From positions 52,088,955-52,152,954 of the forward strand of contig NC_086375.1 in the NCBI RefSeq assembly GCF_036588685.1: a stretch of DNA of 64,000 nt, given 5' to 3'. The stretch comes from Mytilus trossulus (lineage: Eukaryota; Mollusca; Bivalvia; Mytilida; Mytilidae). This document shows positions 12,311-23,214 of the stretch, one piece after another; positions within the stretch are counted from its first letter, which is position 1, and every line of letters begins with the position of its first letter. The translations under genes and the position numbers were made by a program. Below the pieces are notes generated by a model. The model saw nothing but the letters and a program-made list of their open reading frames with translations, searched no databases and was not told where the DNA came from.

Positions 12311-12740
12311 TAAAAAGACATTTTCTTTTTTATATACCGAAAATCCCCTTCGAGTGCCTTTCACATTGCACGAAGTTGTCAATTTCATTTACACCTGTTA
12401 TCAAATTTTGATTCATCCAGTTAGCTAAAAAGGTCATGACCCTTAAAATCATCCAATGATCTTTTGAGATCACCAGCAACCACGCGTTGATTAAATTTTT
12501 TTATACAATGGGTTCGGAAAGGGATAAATTTCCATAGAATCAGAGAAAATCAATTACAAATTAATTAGTTCAACATCATTGGCTATGAATATTCAACTGG
12601 GAATATTATCAGCCCAGTAGTCAGTACAGACAAAGTTCAAAACATATTATAAAGTTGTCTGTTTGTTTACTTTGAAATAGAAACGAAACTAATTATCCTT
12701 GAGGTAAAGTTTACCTTATTTTTACAGTTAGGGTATTTTG

Positions 12741-12795
12741 CTTGGGAGAGAGGTTGTCTCATTGGCAATCATACCACATTTTCTTTTTTATTCTT
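12741..12795 (+). repeat. Dispersed repeat family A, tail only
   Basis: gttgtctcattggcaatcat followed by accacattttctttttt, the 3' end of the most abundant repeat in this window. Confidence 0.65.
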
Positions 12796-13804
12796 AGATG
12801 GATTTTGCTATTTTTTACGGTCTTTTTCTCTTTAACTCTTACGGTTCTAATACATCATTGACTTTCAAATTTTGCGACTTTGAGTGTTCCTGATGAAAAT
12901 AATTTCAGAAATTAAGCGCTCTGGACGCATGAAGTTCATAACGTCTTGTTTTTATTTTTAACCTTACTATCTTTTAATATGTCATATCGAAATTTTGTTT
13001 TTGAATACGTTTGTACTTTCTTTCTGGGAATTATTCGAATTCTAAGGTTTTGTACCTCAAAATTAGACCCTTTTTCATTTTGTATGTGTAACTGGCTGAT
13101 TTTCAGTTACATTATCTAGAGATATGTTCTGATCAGGAGAAGAAATCATTTGTTTTTCTTTTTTTGAAGATTAGACCGTTGGATTTCCTGTTTAAATGTT
13201 TTGCACTAGTCATTTTATGGCACTTTATATCTTGCAGTTCAGTGTGAGCCATACATCGGTGTTGTTGAACATTGTAACATTACTGTTAAAGATAAGTGAA
13301 CAATTCTAACACGTTTTGGGTATATTCATGAGGTTTTTCATAAATTATAGTTACTTGTAATCGGTACACTTTGTATACCAGTAACATATGAGATATAGGA
13401 AAAACGAGATAAAAAATCATCACATTACTAACTCGCGATTTGCTGTTTATTTACAGATGATTGAAGTATTATGTATACAGTTTTAAGTTTGAATTTAGGC
13501 TACCCTTTAAGTAATTACGAATATTCCATAATATTGAAAATCAAAAACGCTTGTCATAGCCAAAAGCTCATTGCCCTTTAGGGATATCAGAGAACTTATT
13601 ATTACCAAAATCAATGTTGCTAATTTCTACGTTAGATAATCTTCAAAATTGTATAATTACAAAATAGTTTGTAGTCTCATTCAAAATATTCATCGAGGCA
13701 CTTAAACAAATTATTTCAAACTTGCAAGGTGCATATCCATGATAACATTATCATTTGCCTGGTAGGTGTACAACTGTTAAAACATATATATACTTATTTT
13801 TTAT

Positions 13805-14037
13805 TATTTTTTTTCTATTTCATTTTAGTTTCTTGTGTATAATTCGGAGTTGAGTATGACGTCCATTATGAATGTACTAGTATGCATAATTTTTAGGGGC
13901 CAGCTGGAGGACACCTACGGGTATGGGAATTCTCGCTACATTGAAGACCCATTGGTGGACTTCGGCTGTTGTCTGCTCTATGGTCGGGGGTTGTCGCTTT
14001 GACACATTCACCATTTCCTTTCTCAATTTTATTATAA
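13805..14037 (+). mobile_element. 3' tail of the same retroelement family
   Basis: Matches (as reverse complement) the tail at 47960-48180: gccagctggaggacacc, attggtggacttcggctg, then gacacattcaccatttcc and tctcaatttta. It sits in intron 4 of tandem copy 2; the unit 1 intron (5517-5393) has the empty site. Confidence 0.7.
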
Positions 14038-14344
14038 AACTGTTCGTAATTAAATTCAAGATGTTTATAAGCTCTCCGATTTTTGATAATATGAATTTGA
14101 TTGTAAAGATGATTACCTTGATATCGTCTTTATTTTGAAGCGCATTTAGAAGTCGTTGCTTTCCAATTATAAGGTTATGTCCATCTTTAGAATTAATGCC
14201 ATTTGAAGGCATCATATAATAATTGTCCGACAAAATCTAAATATATAATACATAAAAAATTTAAAAAATGAATACATGAATGTGTCATATTTTTTCTCTC
14301 TTGAAAAATCAGTTTTGCCCTAGTTCTTTAGATATGTGCATTAC

Positions 14345-15845
14345 ATAACCATTACTGATAAAGCTTTAATAATATCATTATTGTTTGCGTAAAGTTTGCG
14401 TTGAGGTTCTGCAAAAGGAAATCACGAATTCATCAACATTCCAACTGACTACATTTTCGAAAAATGACATTTGTAACAAACATAAACTTTTATCTACTTC
14501 TTTACAGGCAGAATCAAACATAATAAAAGTTTCAACTATGTACCAGCTTCCGATACTGCAGAAAACACCTTACACATGTAGATTTATTTTGATTACAAGC
14601 CATTGTTCCACTACTAAACTGTCCATTCTAATTACTTGTACACTTGATACATTCAAAATCCTGATAATTAAGGCATTTTAAAAATAGGGCAATTAATTAC
14701 CTTTGGAGTACTTGATAAATTGCATACTTATATTGGTGATTTGAACCTGTATAAAGTTTAGATTTGTCTACCCTATATACCCCTTTACTTAATATTCTTA
14801 TTTGAAAAAATCACACACCTATTTAAATGGACTTTTAAAAAGTTTTTTAAGAACAACAAACAAAAGAACTATATCAATTCGATATGCTTCCATACTATTA
14901 TTACTCTTGAATTTTTACTAGATAACATTTGTTTCGCTTTGTAGATTTTGTATATCGTCATGTTATCGGGATTCTAATGGGGACAAACTGTGGACCACTA
15001 CCTGTGTTTCTTTATTGTTATGCGTAATAATTTATGACTAAAATCAACAAAAACACATCGAAACTCATCTGATACATAAATATAAAACACTTCTAGACAT
15101 TTGGATGATATAGTGGCTCACTATAATGACAACTGCCGTTTGTACACTAAATAGATTTATCCTGTTGAACTAATTTTTAATAAAGCTAATACTAACAATG
15201 AACACTGTCTTTTCCTGGAATTTGAAATCTTTGTCATTAACGGGAAGCTTTACATCTAAATTTATGATAAAATGGATGATTTTTCATTTCTTATCGTTAA
15301 TTATTCATTTTGAGATGGTGATGTTCCCTTGTCACCATCTTTTGTGTTTATATATCTCATCTTGTAAGATTCGCTTGTGTATGTTTCAACGTATAAGATT
15401 TTAGCGAAAGAAATCTGTATACTAGTATTACTGAAAAATTATAACACAATGGGTTAAGATATCACTAACAAATCAAAAAATTTACTAAAATTTATCATCG
15501 GTACTGGGATATCATTTGTAAATGTAAATCAACATGAAAACATCTTATACGTTCAGGTAATTCAGCTCAAATCTTTTATAGTAATATCCTCCACAAAACA
15601 CAAAAATATCGACATTAACTTAAAAAAAAAACAAAGCTAAACAGACTTATAAACAGCGGTATACTTCTGTTGCCTAGTTTGGCTTCAATATTGATTCACT
15701 TATGGAATATTTACATCGGAAATAAAAACAAATTCAGTAGCGGGATTTTCTAGCTGTTTTGAAGACTATTTGTGGCCTTCGGCCTTTTTCTGTTCGTTGA
15801 AAGGGGTGTTGTCTCTTTGACACATCCCCCATTTTCATCCTCAAT
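14345..15845 (+). mobile_element. Retroelement RT relic in intron 3 of tandem copy 2
   Basis: Plus-strand copy of the same family. Frame 14385-14681 has TMYQLPILQKTPYTCRFI and TTKLSILIT (RT fingers region). At about 14974 is MGTNCGPL, then scattered pieces to 15400, and a 3' tail at 15765-15845 (gacacatcccccattttcatcc). The matching intron in unit 1 (about 5700-5750) lacks it. Confidence 0.75.
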
Positions 15846-18049
15846 TTTATACTTATAGCTATAAGTTTAGGCAGATTCCCTTTCTCTTAAGTTCACATGG
15901 AAATATGAGATGCAAGTACTCATTGGCACCAATGCCACATCTTATTATATCCATCTACATACTGTCTCATACACCACTTAATACATATCGCTGTCTGTAT
16001 AGTATCTTTACAGACTCGTTAGGCTCACAAATTTTTCTACAAACAAATTATTGATATATATATTTATATATATATCCTTCGATTGTTGGGACCTAAATGA
16101 GTTTAAAGTGTCATTTTACATTGACATCATCATCCACCAGATTATTTTCTGTAAAATTAAAATTCTAAGTCTGATATCTTAATTTGGTGCGGGTTTTTTT
16201 TTTAATTTCCCATCCTTATTGAATGATACCCAAATAAATATCCAAATGGTATGTTTTTAAAATATATGTATGTCTCAACTCACTAGGGAAATGTTTTCGC
16301 AGTCTAAGATCTTGAAGTACCGGGATAGTTGTATAGTCGTCCAATCTACACAATTTTAATCTTATCGCGTTTTTATTTTTTGGCTGAGTAGTGAGTTGTA
16401 TGGCTGCGGATGCATTCACATAGAATGTTGCGCACCCGGTCTCGTTTTCTTTTTTATTTGCCCAAGTTTTTATTTGTTACATCGCAATGTCTATGTGAAC
16501 TGAACATTAGTATATATCGAATAAAACTATCGAAGGAAAAAAAGGTCTGATTTGACTATTTAATGTGTGTTTTGTAAATTTAAAATGTATTGAATATACT
16601 TACAGAGATATATGGTTCTGTTTTTAATTTAAATGCCATGGACGGTGGATTTGCACTAAATCGTCTCTAAAAAGTAATAAAGAAAAAAAGTAAGTAACAA
16701 AAAAAACCAGAATGAAAACAAAGATCCAACTTCTTTAATTCAATCTCTCCTGATTAGTAATTTCTGACTAATCACTTATGGTGTACTCCAATCTTTTTTT
16801 AGATTTTATAAATACAGAATGCCATATCCGTCACAATAATCGTAAAAAAACAAACTTGTAGTGCATGACTTACCATATTTGGATGCCATGCGACCGATTC
16901 CGCCATCATTATAACGCATGTACAAAAAAGACCGCTATATGAGTGCAGCAACATATTTTTGTTGGTACGTGAATTTCGTTTGTACTGAAAAATTATATTT
17001 TAATGACAATAATAACAAGAATATAATTCAATTCGATGAACAGAAAGATAAAAAAAAAATTATGCTTATCAAACATTTTTTTTTTAGATAATTTTTTAAT
17101 GTGAATTAAGAATTATCAAGGGAGTCTGGGACATATTATAGCAACAGAAAACAGCACTCAATTTATTGGGTTTACATTTTTATGAAATTGTCTAAAGCTA
17201 TATATCCAAATCAAATTTTATGAAACGTTTTAATTATTTATCATTTTACATAATAATATCATATGCACTAGTTGTCTTTTAAAACAAATGGCACATACAA
17301 ACATATTTGAGATGACTTACAGCAATAAAAGCTCTGTTTTGTTTGCTTTTAACTTGATTGTTGTTGTTTGCTGTGTATGTATTGATTTTGTAACAAGTAT
17401 CAATACCCGAATCCTTTTTTTTCATATATATTATATACACAAGACATATACTATGCGAACATCATTCTAAAGGGAAAACTGGAAGCATGCTGAGTAGAGG
17501 ACCAAATACAAAACCAAACATTCGTAAAGATTAATCCGATAGAAATGGTTCAGTAGAGATCACCGAAAGAATTTCATGTTAAAACAACACAGTTACGCAA
17601 ACATTTAACCCAAGTCATATAACAATGGGGAATTTTATTTAGACTGGCTATTATCAAAAATTAAAGCGCACTATAAAAAGGAAGACATAACCAAGACGAT
17701 GCGAGTGTGAACTGTATATTTAACTACTTATAAAATACATTCTATACAAACACACAATGAAACATCAAGTGTTGTCAAATTTCAAATATTTTTTCAGACG
17801 CAACAGATATTTTGAAATGTAACTTATCAATAAAATCGATATGTGCAATTCACGACAACTTAGTTATTATGGTAAATAGATATGCTAATCTTAGATTTCT
17901 CTAAATACCTTCGATAGTGTAGCATACTAAATTTTATCCAGAAATGTCACCATAACTTACTGCAATTGATGTCAGCATGACTAATTCGTAGATATCAATG
18001 AGTCTGTGAATTTGGGGAAGACATAAAATACAAAACAAAATGATCAAGT

Positions 18050-18262
18050 ATTTTGAAATACTAAAGCTATTCTACCTCAGGAATAGATTACCTTAGCTGT
18101 ATTTGGTAAAACGTTTAGAAATTTTGATCCTCAATGCTTTTCAATTTCGTACCTTAATTGGTCTTTTTAACATTTTTGGATTCGAGCGCCATTGATGAGT
18201 CTTTTGTAGACGAAACGCGAGTCTGGCGAAAATTCAAAATTTAATCCTTGTATATATGATGA
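18050..18262 (+). repeat. Dispersed SINE-like repeat family C
   Basis: Contains gagcgccattgatgagtctt and gtagacgaaacgcgagtctg. It directly precedes a family B repeat; near the other unit the order is reversed. Confidence 0.65.
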
Positions 18263-18365
18263 GTATATTAGCAAGCAAAATATCGTATCAGTCAACGCTA
18301 CATAATTAAATGATGAATCACTACTTAATGTGTCAAACAAGTTCTGTGAAGATAATGAGCATCTA

Positions 18366-18602
18366 ATCGTTGACAATTTAATGGAATTTGATGCGACTGT
18401 CATATAAGTGAGAGGTTTAGCTAGCTATAAAACCAGGTTCAATCCACCATTTTCTACATTAGAAAATGCCTGTACCAAGTCAGGAATATGACAGTTGTTA
18501 CCCATTCGTTTGATGTGTTTGGACTTTTGATTTTGCCTTTTGATTTTTGATTTTCCTTTTTGAATTTTCCTCGGAGTTCGGTATTTTTGTGTTTTTACTT
18601 TC
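18366..18602 (+). repeat. Dispersed repeat family B
   Basis: Nearly identical to 9360-9605 over about 235 bp, noticeably more so than the surrounding duplication, so it is either a younger arrival or has been homogenised. Confidence 0.7.
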
Positions 18603-18604
18603 TA

Positions 18605-19440
18605 ATAACAATACCTGGCCGAGATGATGATAAATAGGCAGCAATGGTAATAAAATGACAGTTCACCACACAAAATGTTTAATCTTTATAAAGTTACGAG
18701 TAAAAAAACAAGATTGACAAGAAAGTGGTTCAGCAACTAAATACTGTTTACCAGGGATAAGCACAAATGCGCAATATCATTCGGCTCAACAAGACAATAT
18801 TATCAAAATCATGTTACCGAGATAGTTCTGATATGTGCCACTCACCACCACGGACTAGAACAACACACCACCTGCAGTTTTCCAAACTGCTTTCCTGTAG
18901 TGCTTGAACAGAAAAACAACATAAACTGTAGCAGTGGCTTTTTTGCAGGCATTATTAAATTATCTCAATCTCAAGCCGGCAAAATAGCACATTACTATAA
19001 AATGCTATTTTAACGGCACCAGCAATATAGTGAACTTGTTATTTTGACGTTTCTCTTTAAAGAGTGAAATCTAATTAAAAAAAATGAAAATTCTATAAAA
19101 GCTTCTAATTGGCAATAATACCACATTTTCTTTTTTATATATACTGTCAACATAACAGAAACTTAAATAATTACTGAAATACTAGTATTTGAATGAGTAC
19201 ACAGCTAACAATATTAGAGATACATATATATATTTATGTGCTCTACGCGGAGTTATTTTTAGACGCGTAGTACCTATTGTAAGAACCGGTTTAGATTTCG
19301 CGGGTAGTATATAAGTAAAGGAGCACGTTTTTCAGTTATCGAGGTTAGGCGGTGACCACTACGTTGATTACTACGACAGTGTAGACATATTTACAGTAGT
19401 GTAGAATTGTTATGTAGTTCAGAGATCAATTGGATGATTG
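18605..19440. other. No gene seen
   Basis: Between the second duplication unit and the long-TIR element. A trace of the family A tail at 19094-19140 is the only recognised feature. Confidence 0.5.
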
Positions 19441-19444
19441 TGTA

Positions 19445-20780
19445 TGTCGTGTACAAGTTGCGATTTTGTACAGGTTATAACATGTACAAAAATATTGTAC
19501 ATGTTATAACTTGTATAATGCAAAAATACAAGTTATAACATGTACAAAAGTACCTCATACATGTTATAACCTGTACAAAATATTGCTTTAAAATGGTTTT
19601 AACTTGTACAAAATTTAAAATAAATCTTTATGAAGTAAAATATACATTTAAATTTACCAATGCATAAAGAACAACAATGAATAGGCCACAAAGTGTCTTT
19701 TTCTGTAAAGGACAATGATCACAAAATTTCAGAAATATATGTTTCATGACTTATGTTGGCAAAATGTGTTTTCATGTAATTGTATGTTTCATGCAGTCCA
19801 TCATGGCTTAAATAAGTGTGAAACTATTTACTAAAAGCTTGCATTCCTCAATGACAATTATAATTAGATACTAGTAACTAAATTCTTCCAAAAAGTTTAA
19901 GAACGATTCCTAATAATTTTGGGAAAAACTCCCTCTCGATTTTATAGCATGCAAAAACTAAAACGATGTCTTATATGCTTACTCTGTAAAAGCAAGAGAG
20001 AGCTAAAATAGTTTGCATTGGACCACGCTTCATTATCAATATCTTTGGATCTTCTCTTCAACATTTTTGGCCTTCAGCATGACTTATGTAAATTTATAAC
20101 TTAATTTTTGTTTATAAACTATAAGATCATTGCATGAGGCGAATGTCATTTTGATGTTTTAAATATATATCCTCTACTTTGAAAGCATGTATTTGTTGCC
20201 TTTGGATCAGATGTTGTCTGCTCCATGGGAAGGTTGTTGTCTTTTAACCACATACCCCATTTCAATTCCAAATTGTATTTGTAGACACATCTATCCTGGC
20301 CATCCTCTTATGTCTTTTAGTGTCAACTAGAAAGAAAGTATTTTACTATTGCCTTCAAAGTGGACACTCACAATTATAATTCATCAAATAAAGATATGTC
20401 CATAGATAGTCATAAGAGGATCATAAGACATGTCCTAAGATATATCTTATGAGAGGTCTTAGGAATGCTTCGTAATACCGACCCCTAGACATTAACTGTT
20501 TCAAAAAAGGACAAAACACACTAACATGAAGGAATAATAAAAACGTTATGAAAATGTTATTGAGGTCAATATCGTCTGTTGCGATATTAGAAAAATATCC
20601 TTATTTTTCGATTTTGTACAAGTTAAAACCATTTTTAAGCAATATTTTGTACAGTTTATAACATGTATGAGGTACTTTTGTACATGTTATAACTTGCATT
20701 TTTGCATTATACAAGTTATAACATGTACAATATTTTTGTACATTTTATAACGTGTACAAAATCGCAACTTGTACACGACA
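19445..20780. mobile_element. 1.3-kb element with ~175-bp terminal inverted repeats
   Basis: Left arm 19445-19617 and right arm 20611-20780 are inverted copies. The outer ends read TGTCGTGTACAAGTTGCG, with TA on both outer flanks (19443-19444, 20781-20782), a likely TA target duplication. Each arm is built from about five alternating sub-repeats around gttataac(a/t)tgtac. The interior (about 990 bp) has no usable reading frame, so the element is non-autonomous. Confidence 0.8.
20190..20285 (+). repeat. Diverged retroelement tail inside the long-TIR element
   Basis: Contains gttgcctttggatcagatg, gttgtctgctccatgggaag and ccccatttcaattcc, recognisable as the tail family seen at 13805 and 32373. 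Confidence 0.45.
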
Positions 20781-20784
20781 TATT

Positions 20785-21455
20785 AATTATGATATTTGTT
20801 TATTTTTAGATATTCTGTAAGGACAGTGTACCATGAATTTTTTTATTTAGTGGACGTTACGCATTTGCATTTAGTGAAATTTTTTGGTGGACAATGAAAA
20901 TTAATGATGATTTAGTTTGTATTAATAAATGTTTAATAAAATGGACATGGTCACCGTGCTGGACAAAATCAGAAATGTGTTTCTTTATTTTATTACAAAA
21001 TATATAGTATACAGTTTGGGTTTGAAGAAGGTTTTAGAAAATAAGTAGCGATGTGCACATAAATACTTTATGTTCGTTTGAACAAGTGAATTAGAACATA
21101 AGAGTGTTTAAATAAAAAACATTTATCAGTCAAAGTGAAAACTAGAATTGATAACAAGAATAAAATCAATATTTGGCATTCGTTTGCTGCAATAAAATCA
21201 TATCTTACATGTAGCTGAAGTTATTTCTAAAATCAGTCAGTCTAATGCTACCTGCTTGCATAAGAATAACCCAGATTTTTAATTGTATGTTTTAAAGTAA
21301 TGCATCAAAAACTTGATAAAATTGAAATAATAGTTAATTCTATATAAATATGTTATTTTACCGGCTTGTATTAAGATATTTTAATAAGAGCCTGCAAAAT
21401 AACTAATTTACTACTTTGTCACAGCCTTTTAATTTTACTTCTACTTGTTTACATA
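20785..21455. other. No gene seen
   Basis: AT-rich; nothing recognised. Confidence 0.5.
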
Positions 21456-21457
21456 AA

Positions 21458-21780
21458 AAGTAAATTACAAAAATACCGAACTCAAAGGAAATTAAAAAAG
21501 GAAAGTCCCTAATCAAATTGCAAAATCAAAAGCTCAAACACATCATACGAAACGATAACAACTGTCATATTCCTGACTTGGTACAGGCATTTCTTTTGTA
21601 CAAAATGGTGGATTAAACCTGGTTTTAAAGCTGGCTAAACATCTCACTTGCATGATAGATGCATAAAGTTCCATTATATTGACAACAATGTGTGAACAAA
21701 ACAAACAGACATAACAGGTAAAATTGTCAGAAATAGGGGTGCATCAGTCAACATTTACAATAGCATAACACAATGACGGA
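21458..21780 (-). repeat. Dispersed repeat family B (inverted, long copy)
   Basis: Longest copy here, running from taaattacaaaaataccgaa to gcatcagtcaacatttac. Confidence 0.6.
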
Positions 21781-21984
21781 ATGTGTAAGTACCAAGCCGC
21801 TTAAAATGAATATTACCAATAATAGAGTAAACAGTAAAAGTAACAATTTACAAAGACAAAAAAAAAAGAACACAATAACAAGTAATTGAGATGATAAACA
21901 ATGTCAGAATCTAGAATCTATACGTCAAGACCATCGTAATTTTTGATACGGAATACTAATCAACAAGTTCTTGGTATCTCCCGA

Positions 21985-22600
21985 TTTTTTTATTTTTTTT
22001 TAGAAAAAAGACGAGACGTTTTTTGACATACCCCTGGTTCATTAACTGTCTGCTCCGACACCGGTGAAGTTCTACTAAGTCTCAGTAGCAGATCCGAGCT
22101 GTAAGATACCGAATGAGTTGGGAAATGTATCTCAAATGCAGGTGAAGTTGGTATATTGTTTTTAGTTGTGGGAAATTGATAATTTAAAATCATCTAGTTT
22201 GTTGTAGATTCTGGTCCTGAGATGACTGCTTATGTCAAATACGAGTTATAAGTCTAAAGTTGAGGCACAGGAAGCCATGTCTTTCGTTTGTTTAATTTCA
22301 AGTTCTGGAAGATAAATTTATGGAACCTAATCTTAAAAACTTTGAATTGTGAATGGTAAGAACATCATCAATATGAATATATCTGAATATGAAATTAAAT
22401 GATCTGGCTTCTGTGATCTTTCACTTTTTGCCAAATGTCTGAAAAAATCCGACTCATATGAAAATAAGAAAAGGTAGGACAAGGAGTGACGCAGTTCGTT
22501 CCCATAGGAATGCAGAGAAATTGTTAAAAGCCATCTCAAAATTTCAGCTCTTGTACCAAGACATATTTCATGTATCTCCACTTTTTTGTAATGTCTGACA
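21985..22600 (-). mobile_element. Decayed reverse transcriptase, second lineage
   Basis: Frames at 22581-22333 and 22193-21990. The first has LFLFSYESDFFRHLAKSE, which fits the LFLYSYEAEF block of the same RT type; a neighbouring frame restores a sequence like YIDDV. The second has SVSYSSDLLLRL, fitting the SASYLDLHLEI block. It is more diverged from the other relics than they are from each other. Confidence 0.5.
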
Positions 22601-22969
22601 ATTTGTAGTTGATTTTTGGTACATATCTAAAATGCATGGAAGACATACACATTGATTTTGTATTTCCTTCTAATGGCCAAATGTAAGTTTGACTTGTCGG
22701 TGATCAACTTTTGACATTAAGAAAAACATACTTTTTTTCTCAGTTTTTTAATTAGCCAGACTAAAAAAAACAAATGAACACGCTAATACCAGTATATGTA
22801 CCTGATACACCTAACTTTTCAGATTATTTCTGAAAATTAAACATTACACACATGGACTCTAGACACTAGTTAACATTTCTTACATACCTATTCATCTAGT
22901 TTCATAATCTTATGAAATATATGGCATTGTTTGGATCAGTCTGAGACTTTGAAACTTTTATCTAAAATA

Positions 22970-23130
22970 ATTACAAGTATAAGCCCTTTGGGTATTAACC
23001 ATTATATCAATGCTCTTCAATTTTGTTCTTTCTTTGGCCTCTTGAAACTTTCTGGATTTGGGCTTCACTCTTTTGCGGACAAACTTGCGTTGGAAGTTTT
23101 AAACTGTGTATTTATCGCAAAAGCTTGCAG
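22970..23130 (+). repeat. Diverged family C repeat
   Basis: Contains caatgctcttcaattttg, tttggcctcttgaaacttt and ttttgcggacaaacttgcg, an older copy of the core. It explains the plus-strand open frame at 22931-23200. Confidence 0.5.
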
Positions 23131-23214
23131 AATTTCATGCCAGTACAAAAAGACAGTTACTAGGAAGATAATACCAAAAAGAGACAAATATATGTTATAA
23201 TAGATTTATTCAAT

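Larger units (their letters stand above)
11594..16909 (-). pseudogene. Unknown six-exon gene, tandem copy 2 (exon 5 damaged or shortened)
   Basis: Paralogue of the gene at 3540-8188. Exons (minus): 16909-16874 (MMAESVAWHPNM), 16666-16604, 16383-16321 (ends LDDYTTIP), 14236-14117 (SDNYYMMPSN, NKDDIK), exon 5 from 13758, and 11739-11594. Exon 6 stays open to the same TAA and keeps KWIVVHKQDASVM and a hydrophobic tail despite an 18-nt (six-codon) in-frame deletion. Exon 5 opens normally (acceptor accag|GCA) but meets TAA after 15 codons and has lost bases relative to copy 1. Either the copy is a recent pseudogene truncated at about 109 aa, or an upstream donor (GCAA|gtttga, phase 1, which would join exon 6 in frame) makes a shorter protein. 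Its introns carry a retroelement relic and other repeats that copy 1 lacks. Confidence 0.5.
10540..18050. repeat. Direct duplication, unit 2
   Basis: Partner of 2771-9305. Longer because of insertions at about 10846-10968, 11307-11448, 12115-12310, 13805-14037 and 14345-15845, each absent from the matching place in unit 1. The reading frame starting MAHTNIFEMT on the plus strand (8542 and 17288) is shared by both units but is shifted by indels, so I do not treat it as coding. Confidence 0.85.

Noticed and set aside
14385..14681. 98-codon frame as a host gene
   Set aside because: Its motifs (YQLPILQKTPY, LSILIT) are reverse-transcriptase motifs; it belongs to the retroelement relic.
22931..23200. 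89-codon plus-strand frame
   Set aside because: Covered by a diverged family C repeat.
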